Shown: piece by piece, positions 10,422 through 22,998 of the stretch
Layout: each line of letters opens with the position of its first letter
Numbering within the stretch: position 1 is the first letter of the stretch
From: Gammaproteobacteria bacterium
GTDB taxonomy: Bacteria > Pseudomonadota > Gammaproteobacteria > Steroidobacterales > Steroidobacteraceae
NCBI GenBank assembly: GCA_025359565.1
Contig: JANYFY010000009.1
Coordinates: forward strand, 186,001 to 250,000
DNA length: 64,000 nt
Direction: 5' to 3'
The notes under the pieces: generated by a model
The model's database searches: none
What the model was told of the DNA's origin: nothing
Seen by the model: the letters and a program-made list of their open reading frames with translations, nothing else
Program-made: the position numbers and the translations under genes

Positions 10422-11371
10422 ATTTTCTAGAGTTTGAGCAGCCAATTGCTGAGGTCGAAGCAAAGATAGAAGAGCTTAAATTCTTAGGCTCGGATGCGAG
10501 TAGTAACATTTCGGATGAAATCAAGCGTTTGCAAGGCAAAAGTCGAGCGCTCACGAATAGCATTTTTGCAAATTTAAGTCCGTGGCAGATTACTCAGTTG
10601 GCCCGCCACCCCCAGCGTCCTTACACGCTGGATTATGTTGCAATGATTTTTACTGATTGGCAGGAATTGCATGGTGATCGTATGTATAGCGATGACCTGG
10701 CAATCGTCGGTGGATTGGCGCGATTGGATGGGATGTCGATCATGTTGATCGGTCAACAGAAGGGTCGCGACACCAAAGAACGGGTACGACGCAATTATGG
10801 GATGCCGAAACCGGAAGGCTATCGTAAGGCGCTTCGGCTCATGCAGATGGCGGAACGCTTTAGACTGCCTATTGTGACCTTGATAGATACGCCGGGCGCC
10901 TACCCGGGAATAGGGTCTGAGGAGCGCGGACAGAGCGAAGCAATCGCCCGAAATTTATTCGAAATGTCTAATCTGGCCGCGCCTATATTATCGGTCGTTA
11001 TCGGTGAGGGAGGCTCTGGTGGAGCACTTGCTATCGGTGTCTGCGATCGCCTTGTGATGCTGCAATTTAGCGTCTATTCGGTTATTTCGCCGGAAAGTTG
11101 TGCCTCCATTCTGTGGAAAAGCACTGAGAAAAAAGAAATAGCGGCGGATGCGATGGGTGGTACCGCAGAGCGGTTAAAGAAGCTAGGTTTAGTAGATGAA
11201 GTGATTAAGGAGCCGCACGGAGCTGCGCATCGAGACCCCGTGGCGATGGCGGAGACACTTAAGGCCAGTCTAGTGAAAAATCTGGGTGAACTGACTCGTC
11301 AGCCTATTCCAAAGCTCCTGGACGCCCGTCAGGCCCGGCTGCGTTCGTTTGGTGTGTTTCGCGAATCTTAA
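10412..11371 (+). CDS. accA: Acetyl-CoA carboxylase carboxyltransferase subunit alpha
   Basis: AccA pairs with AccD (not in the window) to form the carboxyltransferase that makes malonyl-CoA, the first committed step of fatty-acid synthesis. The 319-residue protein matches the family in length and sequence: [14 protein letters not shown] at the N-terminus, [21 protein letters not shown], and [14 protein letters not shown], where the Gly-rich turns form the oxyanion and CoA site. The start at 10412 lies inside dnaE (10-base overlap). tilS follows after five bases. The dnaE-accA-tilS order is the usual one. Confidence 0.97.
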   Translation: MAMNFLEFEQPIAEVEAKIEELKFLGSDASSNISDEIKRLQGKSRALTNSIFANLSPWQITQLARHPQRPYTLDYVAMIFTDWQELHGDRMYSDDLAIVGGLARLDGMSIMLIGQQKGRDTKERVRRNYGMPKPEGYRKALRLMQMAERFRLPIVTLIDTPGAYPGIGSEERGQSEAIARNLFEMSNLAAPILSVVIGEGGSGGALAIGVCDRLVMLQFSVYSVISPESCASILWKSTEKKEIAADAMGGTAERLKKLGLVDEVIKEPHGAAHRDPVAMAETLKASLVKNLGELTRQPIPKLLDARQARLRSFGVFRES

Positions 11372-11376
11372 AAGCG

Positions 11377-12708
11377 ATGACGTTTAACGCGGCCTCCTTG
11401 CATGAATTTTTGGGGGCTCATATATCAGGGGTGAGTGGGTGGGTGGTCGCTGTCAGCGGCGGTGCGGATTCGAGCGCATTGCTTGCTGCTCTGTGTCAGG
11501 GACGTGGCGTTTGCGCTTTACCGCTGCGAGCGGTCCACGTGAATCATGGTCTACAATCCGCTGCTGCTCTATTTCACGAGTGCTGCGTGAAGCTTGCGCA
11601 GCATTTTAAAATTCCATTGACTGAGTTGTCAGTAATCGTTGCGGCGGGTCCCGGCGTTTCGTTGGAAGCTGCGGCCCGCGAAGCCCGATATGCTGCGTTA
11701 GCCGCCGATCTTCGGCCCGGCGAATGCTTGCTCACCGCGCATCATCAGCAAGATCAAGCTGAAAGCTTATTATTGCAAGCCTTGCGTGGTGCGGGCCCTA
11801 AAGGGTTATCCGGTATGCCCGCAATACGTCCACTAGGGCAGGGTTGGCATTTAAGGCCCTTGCTAGAAGTGGCGCAGTGCGATTTGCGTGATTTTTATGC
11901 TGCACTTAATTTAACTTCTGCTCACGATCCCATGAATGATGATTTGCGCTTTGATCGGGTTTATTTGCGCAAGCTGTGGCCTATGATTGAGAGTCGGTGG
12001 CCAGGAGCTTCGAGCGCTTTAGCTCGCGCAGCGCAGCACGCAGCGCAAGCCCAGGTATTTTTAGAGGATGCGGCAAGACGAGATTTAGCTTGCGTGCGCG
12101 ATGGTGATCGGATCATGGTTTCAGGCCTGCGAGGATTGCCTGACGCCGCGCGTTTAAATGTTCTACGTTATTGGATCAGCTCCACCGGTGCGTTGTTGCC
12201 CTCTACGTCACGATTAAAAGAAGCATTAAGGCAAATACTGAACGCGCAGTCTGATCATCTTCCGGTGGTTTTCTGGGGCGAGCATGCGTTGCGCCGTTAT
12301 CGGGATCGTGTATTTCTGACACCGAAGAAGTTGCCGGTCTTCGATCAGATTTTGCGTTGGAGCACGCGAAGTGATGCGGAGTTAGATCTGGGTAACGGGC
12401 TTGGGAAGCTATGCTGGATCCCGCAGCAAGGAGGCTTAGACTTGGATCGATTGCCGAAAAATTGTCTGGTACACGGGCGCATGGGTGGAGAGCGAATCAA
12501 GCTGGGATTACATTCGAGCACCCAAACTTTGCAGCATCTGTATCAACGCCACGGCATTCTCCCTTGGATGCGCTCAGCGCTACCCCTGATTTATATAGAG
12601 GAGTCATTAGTTGCCGTAGGGGACCTTTGGGTGGATGCACGGTGGTGCGTGTCCAAGGACGCGCTGGGCGTTGGCGTTCTGTGGTTGCAGGCGCCAGTTT
12701 GCGCTTAA
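11377..12708 (+). CDS. tilS: tRNA(Ile)-lysidine synthetase TilS
   Basis: TilS modifies C34 of the CAU-anticodon tRNA-Ile to lysidine, so that it reads AUA codons and is charged with isoleucine. The 443-residue protein has the N-type ATP pyrophosphatase P-loop AVSGGADSSALLAAL near residue 30, followed by VHVNHGL and TAHHQQDQAESLLLQ. The C-terminal domain is the TilS substrate-binding region (MGGERIKLGLHSSTQTLQ). The length is close to E. coli (432). It is the last gene of a tightly packed block: 133 bases separate it from pyrG, and a candidate terminator lies in that gap. Confidence 0.95.
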   Translation: MTFNAASLHEFLGAHISGVSGWVVAVSGGADSSALLAALCQGRGVCALPLRAVHVNHGLQSAAALFHECCVKLAQHFKIPLTELSVIVAAGPGVSLEAAAREARYAALAADLRPGECLLTAHHQQDQAESLLLQALRGAGPKGLSGMPAIRPLGQGWHLRPLLEVAQCDLRDFYAALNLTSAHDPMNDDLRFDRVYLRKLWPMIESRWPGASSALARAAQHAAQAQVFLEDAARRDLACVRDGDRIMVSGLRGLPDAARLNVLRYWISSTGALLPSTSRLKEALRQILNAQSDHLPVVFWGEHALRRYRDRVFLTPKKLPVFDQILRWSTRSDAELDLGNGLGKLCWIPQQGGLDLDRLPKNCLVHGRMGGERIKLGLHSSTQTLQHLYQRHGILPWMRSALPLIYIEESLVAVGDLWVDARWCVSKDALGVGVLWLQAPVCA

Positions 12709-12771
12709 GAGGATTGTTGCCGAGCGCGCGATCTGATACCTTAAGCTCCCGTCGAATTCCTAAAAATTTCC

Positions 12772-14488
<1,717 letters not shown>

Positions 14489-14498
14489 ACCGGCGAAT

Positions 14499-16627
<2,129 letters not shown>

Positions 16628-16652
16628 GGTATCGTGCTAAGCTACTGACCTT

Positions 16653-16973
16653 ATGAGGATTTTTGCTCTTGCCTTGGGGCTATTAATGGTCCTGCTTCAG
16701 TATCGCTTGTGGGCTTCAGATCAAGGCCTGCGAGAAGTGTCGCGCTTGCAAGCCGCAGTTGAGGTTCAAGCCGCTGCGAATCATGACCAGTCGGCTCGCA
16801 ATCGACAACTGATAGCGGAAGTCAGCGATCTCAAGGGTGGCCTCGCGGCGCTTGAAGAGCGGGCTCGTAGCGAACTTGGCATGGTTGGCAATAGTGAGAC
16901 TTTTTATCAAGTGGTGACCTCGGCGCAGGGTCCGAGCGCATCGGCTTCCGCTCTTACCGCTCGCGTGGAATGA
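16653..16973 (+). CDS. ftsB: Cell division protein FtsB
   Basis: FtsB is a small bitopic protein that joins FtsL and FtsQ in the divisome. The 106-residue product has one N-terminal membrane segment (about 2-18) and a coiled coil (about 25-70, heptads rich in Leu, Ala, Glu) ending in the family signature LEERARSELGMV. A short Ser/Ala-rich tail follows. It lies in the conserved eno-ftsB-ispD position, and its stop overlaps the ispDF start by four bases. Confidence 0.92.
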   Translation: MRIFALALGLLMVLLQYRLWASDQGLREVSRLQAAVEVQAAANHDQSARNRQLIAEVSDLKGGLAALEERARSELGMVGNSETFYQVVTSAQGPSASASALTARVE

Positions 16974-18184
16974 ACAATTTAAGGGTTGAGCCGCGCATCT
17001 GGGCTGTGATTCCGGCAGCCGGACGTGGTGAACGTTTTGCTTCGGACGCGGTAGCGGTCCCTAAACAGTATGCCCCTTTATTGAATGCCACGTTGCTTGA
17101 ATGGTCGGTGCGTCCGATTTTGGCGGAGGCCCGCATTGAAGCGGTGGTGGTGGTGCTGGCGCCCGCTGATTGTAGGTGGCCGAGCGTAGCGTTAAAACTT
17201 GTTCCAAGCGGTTTAACGAAGGGTGAATTACCTTTAAAGTTGATGTGTGCGGTGGGAGGCAGCAGCCGACAGCAATCAGTACTTAACGGATTGGAATACC
17301 TTGTAGGTCGGGCGGCAGCCCAAGACTGGGTGATGGTGCACGACGCGGCGCGTCCGTGTGTTACGGGGTATGAGTTGCACGCAATGTTTGACGCACTCGA
17401 CGCGGGTGCCCCGGGGGCGGTACTAGGATGCCCCATAGTCGATACGGTGAAGCGGCAGCAAGGTTCTACGCTTGCTACCGTTGATCGCCAAGGATTGTGG
17501 CGGACCTTAACGCCGCAAATTTTTAGGTTTGAGGAATTACGTCAATCCTTAATTGATGCGGCTCGCCGCGGCGTGACAGTAACCGATGAAGCGCAAGCCA
17601 TGGAGCGCACCGTAACCCCCGTCATGGTGCTGGGCTCGATCTTTAATATTAAAGTGACGCGGCCGGAAGATTTAACCCTCGCAGCAGAGGTTTTGAAGAT
17701 GCACGATAAAGCGACAATGCGGGTGGGACAAGGAATGGATGCGCACGCGTTCGGCACCGGCGATCATGTCATGCTCGGGGGAGTGCGCGTGGCTAATCCG
17801 CGCGGGGTCGTCGCGCATTCTGACGGCGACGTAGTCATTCATGCCTTATGCGACGCCTTACTCGGTGCACTGGGGCAAGGAGATATTGGTCAGCATTTTC
17901 CGGATAGCGATCCGCGTCATCAAGGGGCTGACAGCCGTGTTTTCCTGCGTGAAGTAGCTGCGCGCATGCGACTTGCAGGTCTCTCGCTCGTGAATGCGGA
18001 TGTTACCGTGTTGGCCGAAGCTCCGCGAATCGCACCGCATCGGGCCTCCATGGCGGCCACGCTCGCGGCGGATCTTGGAACCGACGCGGCGCGTATCAAT
18101 ATTAAGGCCACTACTACTGAAAGACTTGGATTTATTGGGCGCGGCGAAGGTCTGGCAGCTCAAGCGTGTGTATTGCTCGCTTGA
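16970..18184 (+). CDS. ispDF: Bifunctional IspD-IspF (MEP cytidylyltransferase / MEcPP synthase)
   Basis: This 404-residue protein is a fusion of two MEP-pathway enzymes of isoprenoid synthesis. Residues 1 to about 240 are IspD, with IPAAGRGERF, KQYAPLL, VHDAARPCV and DEAQAME. Residues about 247-404 are IspF, with GQGMDAHAFG, AHSDGDVVIHALCDAL, IGQHFPDSDP and TTTERLGFIGRGEG. No stop or start separates them, and the junction is only a few residues. Most gammaproteobacteria keep two adjacent genes; the fused form is best known from alpha- and epsilonproteobacteria. IspE, which acts between the two steps, is not encoded here. Confidence 0.95.
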   Translation: MNNLRVEPRIWAVIPAAGRGERFASDAVAVPKQYAPLLNATLLEWSVRPILAEARIEAVVVVLAPADCRWPSVALKLVPSGLTKGELPLKLMCAVGGSSRQQSVLNGLEYLVGRAAAQDWVMVHDAARPCVTGYELHAMFDALDAGAPGAVLGCPIVDTVKRQQGSTLATVDRQGLWRTLTPQIFRFEELRQSLIDAARRGVTVTDEAQAMERTVTPVMVLGSIFNIKVTRPEDLTLAAEVLKMHDKATMRVGQGMDAHAFGTGDHVMLGGVRVANPRGVVAHSDGDVVIHALCDALLGALGQGDIGQHFPDSDPRHQGADSRVFLREVAARMRLAGLSLVNADVTVLAEAPRIAPHRASMAATLAADLGTDAARINIKATTTERLGFIGRGEGLAAQACVLLA

Positions 18185-19257
18185 CTTATCCGACCCAATG
18201 GACCGGTATTGCGATGACGCCCGCACGTGCGCATGGTGCGCCGCTGCCGGTGGCAGATTTGAAGACTCAGCTCGAAGATTTTCGCGTTGAGGAAATATTG
18301 TCGTTTGAACCTTCTGACTCGGGTCCTCATTATCTATTACGGGTGGAAAAATCGGGTGCGAATACCCGCTGGGTGGCGGCGCAGCTAGCGCGACACGCCG
18401 GTGTGCCTGTTAGCGATGTTGGATATGCCGGCCTGAAAGATCGTCATGCGATTACGGTGCAATGGTTCAGCGTGCCAAGTGCGGCGAAGCCCCTCGAGTT
18501 TTGGACTATGTTACGCACTGCCGAATTTAAAGTGTTGCTGGTGCGAGCTAATCTACGTAAATTAAAGCGCGGCGCGTTGAGTGGCAATCGATTCCAAATA
18601 CGCTTGCGTGAAGTGGCATGGTCGCGCGAGCAACTTGAACTCAAACTACAGGCACTCCGTACTCGCGGAGCGCCCAACTATTTTGGGCCTCAGCGTTTTG
18701 GTCGAGAGGGTTATAACCTGAGTCGCGTCGCTACCTGGGTGCAAAATGGACAAGCGCCGAATGGACGTGCAGAAAGAAGTTTTGCCCTGTCCGCAGGCCG
18801 TTCGCTGATATTCAATGCGCTACTTGCGCGACGCGTTGAGGCGGGTGATTGGTCGGTCCTATTGGCGGGTGATTTAGCTAACTTAGAGGGCAGCGCCAGT
18901 CATTTCCCGGTGACGCAGGTCGACGAAGAATTGCAGCGTCGTTTGCGCGAGTTTGATATCCACCCGACCGGACCGCTGTGGGGTGGTGGTGAGTTACGCA
19001 CTGCTGGACAGCCATTGCTACACGAACTTACTGTTGCAGAATCCTTTAAATCCGTGGGTGATTTATTGGTAGCGGAAGGTCTTATGCAGGAGCGGCGAGC
19101 GCTACGCTGCCACGTGCGCGACCTCTCGTCCCGTGCGGACGCGGGTACTTTGACACTGAGTTTTACCTTAGGGCGTGGCCAATTCGCGACAGCAGTGCTG
19201 CGTGAGCTTTGTGAGTTACGATCCATTCCCGAATTGGAGTCGGACGGAGATGAATAG
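18181..19257 (+). CDS. truD: tRNA pseudouridine(13) synthase TruD
   Basis: TruD makes pseudouridine at position 13 of tRNA-Glu. The family signature with the catalytic Asp is visible as GYAGLKDRHAIT, and GPQRFGREGYNL and the TRUD insertion-domain region follow. The product is about 358 residues (E. coli 349). The start is uncertain: TTG 18181 overlaps the ispDF stop by four bases (TTGA), like other couplings here, while GTG 18166 or ATG 18214 are also possible. It follows ispDF as in the canonical ispF-truD-surE order and overlaps the next gene by eight bases. Confidence 0.93.
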   Translation: MTYPTQWTGIAMTPARAHGAPLPVADLKTQLEDFRVEEILSFEPSDSGPHYLLRVEKSGANTRWVAAQLARHAGVPVSDVGYAGLKDRHAITVQWFSVPSAAKPLEFWTMLRTAEFKVLLVRANLRKLKRGALSGNRFQIRLREVAWSREQLELKLQALRTRGAPNYFGPQRFGREGYNLSRVATWVQNGQAPNGRAERSFALSAGRSLIFNALLARRVEAGDWSVLLAGDLANLEGSASHFPVTQVDEELQRRLREFDIHPTGPLWGGGELRTAGQPLLHELTVAESFKSVGDLLVAEGLMQERRALRCHVRDLSSRADAGTLTLSFTLGRGQFATAVLRELCELRSIPELESDGDE

Positions 19258-19867
19258 CATATCGATGAAGCGACTATGGAAAATACTGTTGATTGGGCCT
19301 TTGACGGCGGCTATGCGCCTTACGCGAAACTTAAGAGAAAGTTTGCACAGACTGGTAGCGCATGCATGTCTGTCGGGCGATTTATCCTATCCCCTTCCGG
19401 TTTCGGTTGTTGTGCGTGGAAAATCTTATGTGGATGGCAGCGGAAATATTCTAATTGGCGAAAATGCGCTACTTTATTCGGGCCTACATCTTGAGACTCA
19501 GGGTAACGCACTCATTAATATTGGAAGCGGCGTAGTAATCGCCCGTGGGGTTCACATCGTTGCAATGTCGGGCATCACGATAGGCGCCGGTACGATGATT
19601 GGTGAATATGCAAGTATTCGTGACGCAAATCATCATCGCGAGCTAGGGGTGGCGATTCGCGACGCGGGGCATGTTGCTCGGCAAATTGAAATTGGTCGAG
19701 AAGTTTGGATTGGCCGAGGCGTCAGCGTTTTATCTGGCGTTCGTATCGGGGATAAAGCTACTATTGGTGCGAACGCCGTAGTTACGCATAACGTAGAGGC
19801 TGGAGCAATAGTAGCGGGTGTGCCTGCTGTACCGATTCGGTCAGCAATTACCCAAAATCGTGTTTAA
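19250..19867 (+). CDS. Hexapeptide-repeat (LbH) acyltransferase, acceptor unknown
   Basis: The 205-residue product is a left-handed beta-helix acyltransferase of the maltose acetyltransferase/WcaF kind. Isoleucine-rich hexapeptide turns run from about residue 70 to 190 (ILIGENALL, IGSGVVIARG, ITIGAGTMIGEYASI, IEIGREVWIGRGVSV, VRIGDKATIGANAVV). DANHH and the closing VAGVPAVPI are typical of acetyl-CoA-dependent members, so acetyl transfer is likely, to a sugar or surface polymer. ATG 19250 overlaps the truD stop by eight bases; ATG 19265 is an alternative. No glycosyltransferases lie nearby, so the acceptor cannot be inferred. It is an insertion relative to the usual truD-surE order. Confidence 0.7.
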   Translation: MNSISMKRLWKILLIGPLTAAMRLTRNLRESLHRLVAHACLSGDLSYPLPVSVVVRGKSYVDGSGNILIGENALLYSGLHLETQGNALINIGSGVVIARGVHIVAMSGITIGAGTMIGEYASIRDANHHRELGVAIRDAGHVARQIEIGREVWIGRGVSVLSGVRIGDKATIGANAVVTHNVEAGAIVAGVPAVPIRSAITQNRV

Positions 19868-19870
19868 AAT

Positions 19871-20413
19871 TCAAGTTCGAAGCAACACATAAACCGCTCC
19901 GGTGCCGCCATCAATGGCACGCGCTGACGTAAACGCCATAATTTCTTGATGATGGCGCAACCAAGTATTAACGAGAATTTTAAGCACTGGGCCGCGTGGT
20001 CCTGATCGGTAGCCTTTGCCATGCACGATTCTTACACAGCGCAATCCGGCAGTTTGACTCTGGGAAATAAATTCCCCAAGGAGCAGGCGGGCATGTGATT
20101 GAGTTAAACCATGTAGATCAATATTATTCTCGATCGGGTATAGACCGCGACGCAGACGTCGAATTTCTTGAATGCGAACTTGTGCTCGTTGAAAAGTCAG
20201 AGTTTGATCGGCGGTGACGGCGTCTTTTTCTGCTTCATCGATAGTTAGCATAGTGCGTTCGATGAAGCCACCCGCTGCGGCAGGTCTGCGTCGTGCCGGG
20301 GGTTTGCGTTTGACTAGACCCCGGGGCGGCATTATTGCCTCGATAGGCTTAACTCCGCGTACTGCATTGCGAAACATTTGCACATCGTTTAATAGATCGG
20401 TCTTTTTAGGCAT
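19871..20413 (-). CDS. Smr-domain endonuclease (SmrA/SmrB-like)
   Basis: The 180-residue protein ends in a small MutS-related (Smr) domain of about 85 residues, with the motifs IDLHGLTQSHAR and VRIVHGKGYRS that mark the family's nucleic-acid-binding and nuclease core. The N-terminal half is basic and probably disordered (RKPPARRRPAAAGG). E. coli SmrB cuts mRNA between collided ribosomes, and SmrA is a related endonuclease; which role applies is not clear. It lies on the minus strand, three bases from the end of the acyltransferase gene and divergent from surE across 92 bases. Confidence 0.85.
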   Translation of the reverse strand: MPKKTDLLNDVQMFRNAVRGVKPIEAIMPPRGLVKRKPPARRRPAAAGGFIERTMLTIDEAEKDAVTADQTLTFQRAQVRIQEIRRLRRGLYPIENNIDLHGLTQSHARLLLGEFISQSQTAGLRCVRIVHGKGYRSGPRGPVLKILVNTWLRHHQEIMAFTSARAIDGGTGAVYVLLRT

Positions 20414-20453
20414 GGAAGAGCTCTCGATCAGCTATCGGGGGTCATTGAGTTAC

Positions 20454-20461
20454 AGTATAGT
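20454..20461. promoter_or_regulatory. Candidate divergent -10 elements between smr and surE
   Basis: In the 92-base divergent gap, TATAGT on the plus strand (20456-20461) and TATACT on the minus strand (20454-20459) overlap and could serve surE and smr. No good -35 sequence was found at the standard distance on either strand, so this is weak. Confidence 0.25.
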
Positions 20462-20505
20462 CTGCGGGACGTAGCCCGCCATATAAGGGAATTGACTAAA
20501 ATTTT

Positions 20506-21258
20506 GTGAAAATTCTTGTATCCAACGACGACGGTTATCGCGCAGAGGGTTTGGCAGCACTAGGTGCGGCGCTTCGCCCGCTGGGTGCTGTAGCCATCGT
20601 AGCTCCTGAGCGCAATCGTAGCGGTGCTAGTAATTCTTTGACCCTCGATGTGCCAGTACGTGCTGAGCGCTATGCCACAGATGCGTATTTTGTTACGGGA
20701 ACGCCTACGGACTGTGTGCATTTAGGAATATCTGGCTTGTTCAATTTTGAGCATGACATGGTAGTTTCAGGGGTCAATGACGGGGCAAATCTGGGGGACG
20801 ATACCTTATATTCAGGCACCGTCGCGGCGGCTGTTGAGGGGAGGTTCTTAGGGCTGCCCGCAATCGCGGTATCGCTTTGCGTCGAAACTAATAGTCCACG
20901 CAATTTTGCGGGTGCAGCGCGGGTGGCGGCCGATTTAGTCGGACGTATGATGCGCCGCCCTATGAATGGTGCGCTAATTTTGAATGTGAATGTTCCTGAT
21001 GTGCCGGATGGTGAGTTACGCGGAATGAAAGTGACTCGTTTGGGTAGTCGTCATCGCAGCAAACCGATTGTACCGGCCAAAGATCCGAGGGGTCGTGATG
21101 TGTATTGGGTGGGGGCGGCGGGTAAGGGTCAGGATGCCGGTCCAGGCACCGATTTTCATGCGATTGCCGAAGGGTTTGCGTCTGTGACGCCCCTGCAAAT
21201 TGATCTTACTCGTCACGCGGCATTGGTGGAACTAAAGACTTGGCTTAATCTTGAGTAG
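20506..21258 (+). CDS. surE: 5'/3'-nucleotidase SurE
   Basis: SurE is a metal-dependent nucleoside monophosphatase linked to stationary-phase survival. The 250-residue protein has the diagnostic N-terminal ILVSNDDGY (Asp-Asp metal ligands), [14 protein letters not shown] (Ser ligand) and [13 protein letters not shown] (Asn ligand). The length matches the family (E. coli 253). The start is GTG at 20506, directly before KILVSNDDG. It opens the surE-pcm-nlpD block and is followed by pcm after four bases. Confidence 0.96.
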   Translation: MKILVSNDDGYRAEGLAALGAALRPLGAVAIVAPERNRSGASNSLTLDVPVRAERYATDAYFVTGTPTDCVHLGISGLFNFEHDMVVSGVNDGANLGDDTLYSGTVAAAVEGRFLGLPAIAVSLCVETNSPRNFAGAARVAADLVGRMMRRPMNGALILNVNVPDVPDGELRGMKVTRLGSRHRSKPIVPAKDPRGRDVYWVGAAGKGQDAGPGTDFHAIAEGFASVTPLQIDLTRHAALVELKTWLNLE

Positions 21259-21262
21259 CTTT

Positions 21263-21928
21263 ATGGAAGGCTCACGTCTCAGCGGTATCGGCATGACATC
21301 GGCCCGTACACGAGAGCGTTTGGTGCAGAGGCTCATGGAGCAAGGCATTCTTGATTCGAGAGTCTTGGATCGTATTCGCTCTGTACCCCGGCATTTGTTT
21401 ATGGATGAAGCGTTAGCAACGCGTGCGTATGAGGATACTGCGTTACCGATAGGCTTTGGGCAGACTATCTCGCAGCCCTTGATCGTTGCGCGTATGACGG
21501 AGGCGTTATTGGCGGCAGGCACGCCAAAAAAAATATTAGAAATAGGCACGGGATGCGGTTATCAAACTGCAGTGCTGGCGCCATTGATTGAGGAAATCTA
21601 TACTATTGAGCGGATTGCGAGTTTATTGGGGCGTGCACGCCGGAGTTTGCGAGAGCTTAAGATTCGCAATGTCAATTTTCGCCATGCTGATGGTAATTTG
21701 GGATGGGTCGCGCGAGCGCCTTATGACTGCATACTGTTAACCGCTGCACCCCACGATGTGCCGCAGGCTCTACTCGATCAGCTGGGATTGGGAGGGCGAC
21801 TTATCGCGCCGGTAGGTCCTGAAGGTCACCAAGAGTTACTGCGTTTTACTAGAGAAGAGGCTGGCATACGGCGTGAGGCGCTTGGCGCGGTGAGTTTTGT
21901 GCCTTTATTGTCGGGATTGCAGCGCTAG
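21263..21928 (+). CDS. pcm: Protein-L-isoaspartate O-methyltransferase
   Basis: Pcm methylates isoaspartyl residues in aged proteins so that they can revert to aspartate, using S-adenosylmethionine in the cytosol. The 221-residue product has the family motifs [26 protein letters not shown] (SAM loop) and [15 protein letters not shown] 21263 is chosen because the segment [10 protein letters not shown] just after it resembles the N-terminus of related enzymes; TTG 21251 would overlap surE. It sits four bases after surE and two before the NlpD-like gene. Confidence 0.94.
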   Translation: MEGSRLSGIGMTSARTRERLVQRLMEQGILDSRVLDRIRSVPRHLFMDEALATRAYEDTALPIGFGQTISQPLIVARMTEALLAAGTPKKILEIGTGCGYQTAVLAPLIEEIYTIERIASLLGRARRSLRELKIRNVNFRHADGNLGWVARAPYDCILLTAAPHDVPQALLDQLGLGGRLIAPVGPEGHQELLRFTREEAGIRREALGAVSFVPLLSGLQR

Positions 21929-21930
21929 CA

Positions 21931-22638
21931 TTGAATCTCACTCGGATTCGCTGGGCGTTAACGATGATCTTGCTCGTGGGCGGGTTGGTATTAGCCGCTT
22001 CCCAAAAGTCCGATACCTATGCTGTTCAAGCTCAAGATACGTTGTATAGCATCGCATGGCGGCACAATCTGGATTTTAGAGATCTGGCTAAGTGGAATAA
22101 CCTTAACCCTGATTTTCATATCGTTGTAGGTCAGTTATTGAATTTAAGGTCTGGGATGACAGTAAGCTTCCTCGCTCAGGTTACCCGGCCGCGGCCACCG
22201 GTCAAATCTACCCCACCACTTAAATCTACCCCACCGCTTTCCCACGCACCCGCACTTGAACAAGGATCCGTGGTTCCCGCTAACCGACCTTGGGTATGGC
22301 CTACACAATTAAATTCCCGACCACTAAAAGTGCCCGGTGGAGGTATTTTCTTAACTGGCCAGCTCGGCCAGGACATTCGCGCGAGTTCTACGGGGCGAGT
22401 AGTTTACGCCGGCAATGGAATCCGGGGTTACGGAAATTTGGTGATCATTAAACACGGCGATAATCTACTCTCTGCCTATGCGCATAATCGGGAACTCCTG
22501 GTGCAAGAGGGTAAGATGGTGGCAGCGGGTGAAGTAATTGCGCATATGGGAGAAGGCCCTCATCATAAAACGGTGTTGTATTTTGAGATTCGTCGTAATG
22601 GAAAGCCTGTGGATCCGCTGACCTATTTACGGAATTAA
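21931..22638 (+). CDS. nlpD: NlpD/EnvC-like LysM-LytM protein without lipobox
   Basis: The 235-residue product has an N-terminal hydrophobic signal segment (about 8-22), a LysM peptidoglycan-binding domain (YAVQAQDTLYSIAWRHN, about 30-73), a Pro-rich linker with two KSTPPL repeats, and a C-terminal M23/LytM domain (about 135-235). LytM metal ligands look lost: the GQLGQDI segment lacks the first His and VLYFEI replaces the usual His-x-His. Such inactive LytM factors activate amidases at the septum, as NlpD does for AmiC. Unlike E. coli NlpD there is no lipobox Cys. The start is TTG 21931, or ATG 21964. rpoS does not follow. Confidence 0.85.
   Translation: MNLTRIRWALTMILLVGGLVLAASQKSDTYAVQAQDTLYSIAWRHNLDFRDLAKWNNLNPDFHIVVGQLLNLRSGMTVSFLAQVTRPRPPVKSTPPLKSTPPLSHAPALEQGSVVPANRPWVWPTQLNSRPLKVPGGGIFLTGQLGQDIRASSTGRVVYAGNGIRGYGNLVIIKHGDNLLSAYAHNRELLVQEGKMVAAGEVIAHMGEGPHHKTVLYFEIRRNGKPVDPLTYLRN
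22204..22239 (+). repeat. Two tandem 18-bp copies in the NlpD-like linker
   Basis: Positions 22204-22221 and 22222-22239 are 18-base copies differing at one base; each encodes Lys-Ser-Thr-Pro-Pro-Leu in the linker between the LysM and LytM domains. The copy number could vary between strains without breaking the frame. Confidence 0.85.
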
Positions 22639-22995
22639 TATGGCCACTACGCGACGAAATTCGCCAATCAAAACGTTGAAAGTTCGGCATGCAGCGCCAG
22701 TATCCATAACTTCGAATCCCACTCCCGCGCTTAAAAATTGGTTGGACCATTGTGCGGCTGGAAAAATTTGCTGCATGCCGGAGCCCAGAATTACCAATTC
22801 TGGATTTAGGGTTAATACATAAGTGATATGTGCAGCCTTTAAGTCGCTTAACTCCCGAAGCCCTGGCTCAATTTGTATATTGTGCGCGTCTACTATCACA
22901 GCGCTGTTTATTGACTGGTCATTAATGATGATTTCGGGAGTTGAGTAAGCGCGTATGCGATTTACATTTCCACTCAAATTCTGGGTGAGGCGCAT
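22627..22995 (-). CDS. Mth938-like (DUF498) domain protein
   Basis: The 122-residue protein is a stand-alone Mth938-like domain: INDQSINSAVIV near residue 25, PELVILGSG at about 65, and the closing signature MDTGAACRTFNVL then GEFRRVVAIL. Proteins of this family include the human complex I assembly factor NDUFAF3 and the Xanthomonas protein Xcc1710; the bacterial role is not settled. It starts three bases after the stop of the large lipoprotein gene, so the two are probably co-transcribed. Its 3' end overlaps the convergent nlpD-like gene by 12 bases. Confidence 0.85.
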   Translation of the reverse strand: MRLTQNLSGNVNRIRAYSTPEIIINDQSINSAVIVDAHNIQIEPGLRELSDLKAAHITYVLTLNPELVILGSGMQQIFPAAQWSNQFLSAGVGFEVMDTGAACRTFNVLIGEFRRVVAILIP

Positions 22996-22998
22996 ATT

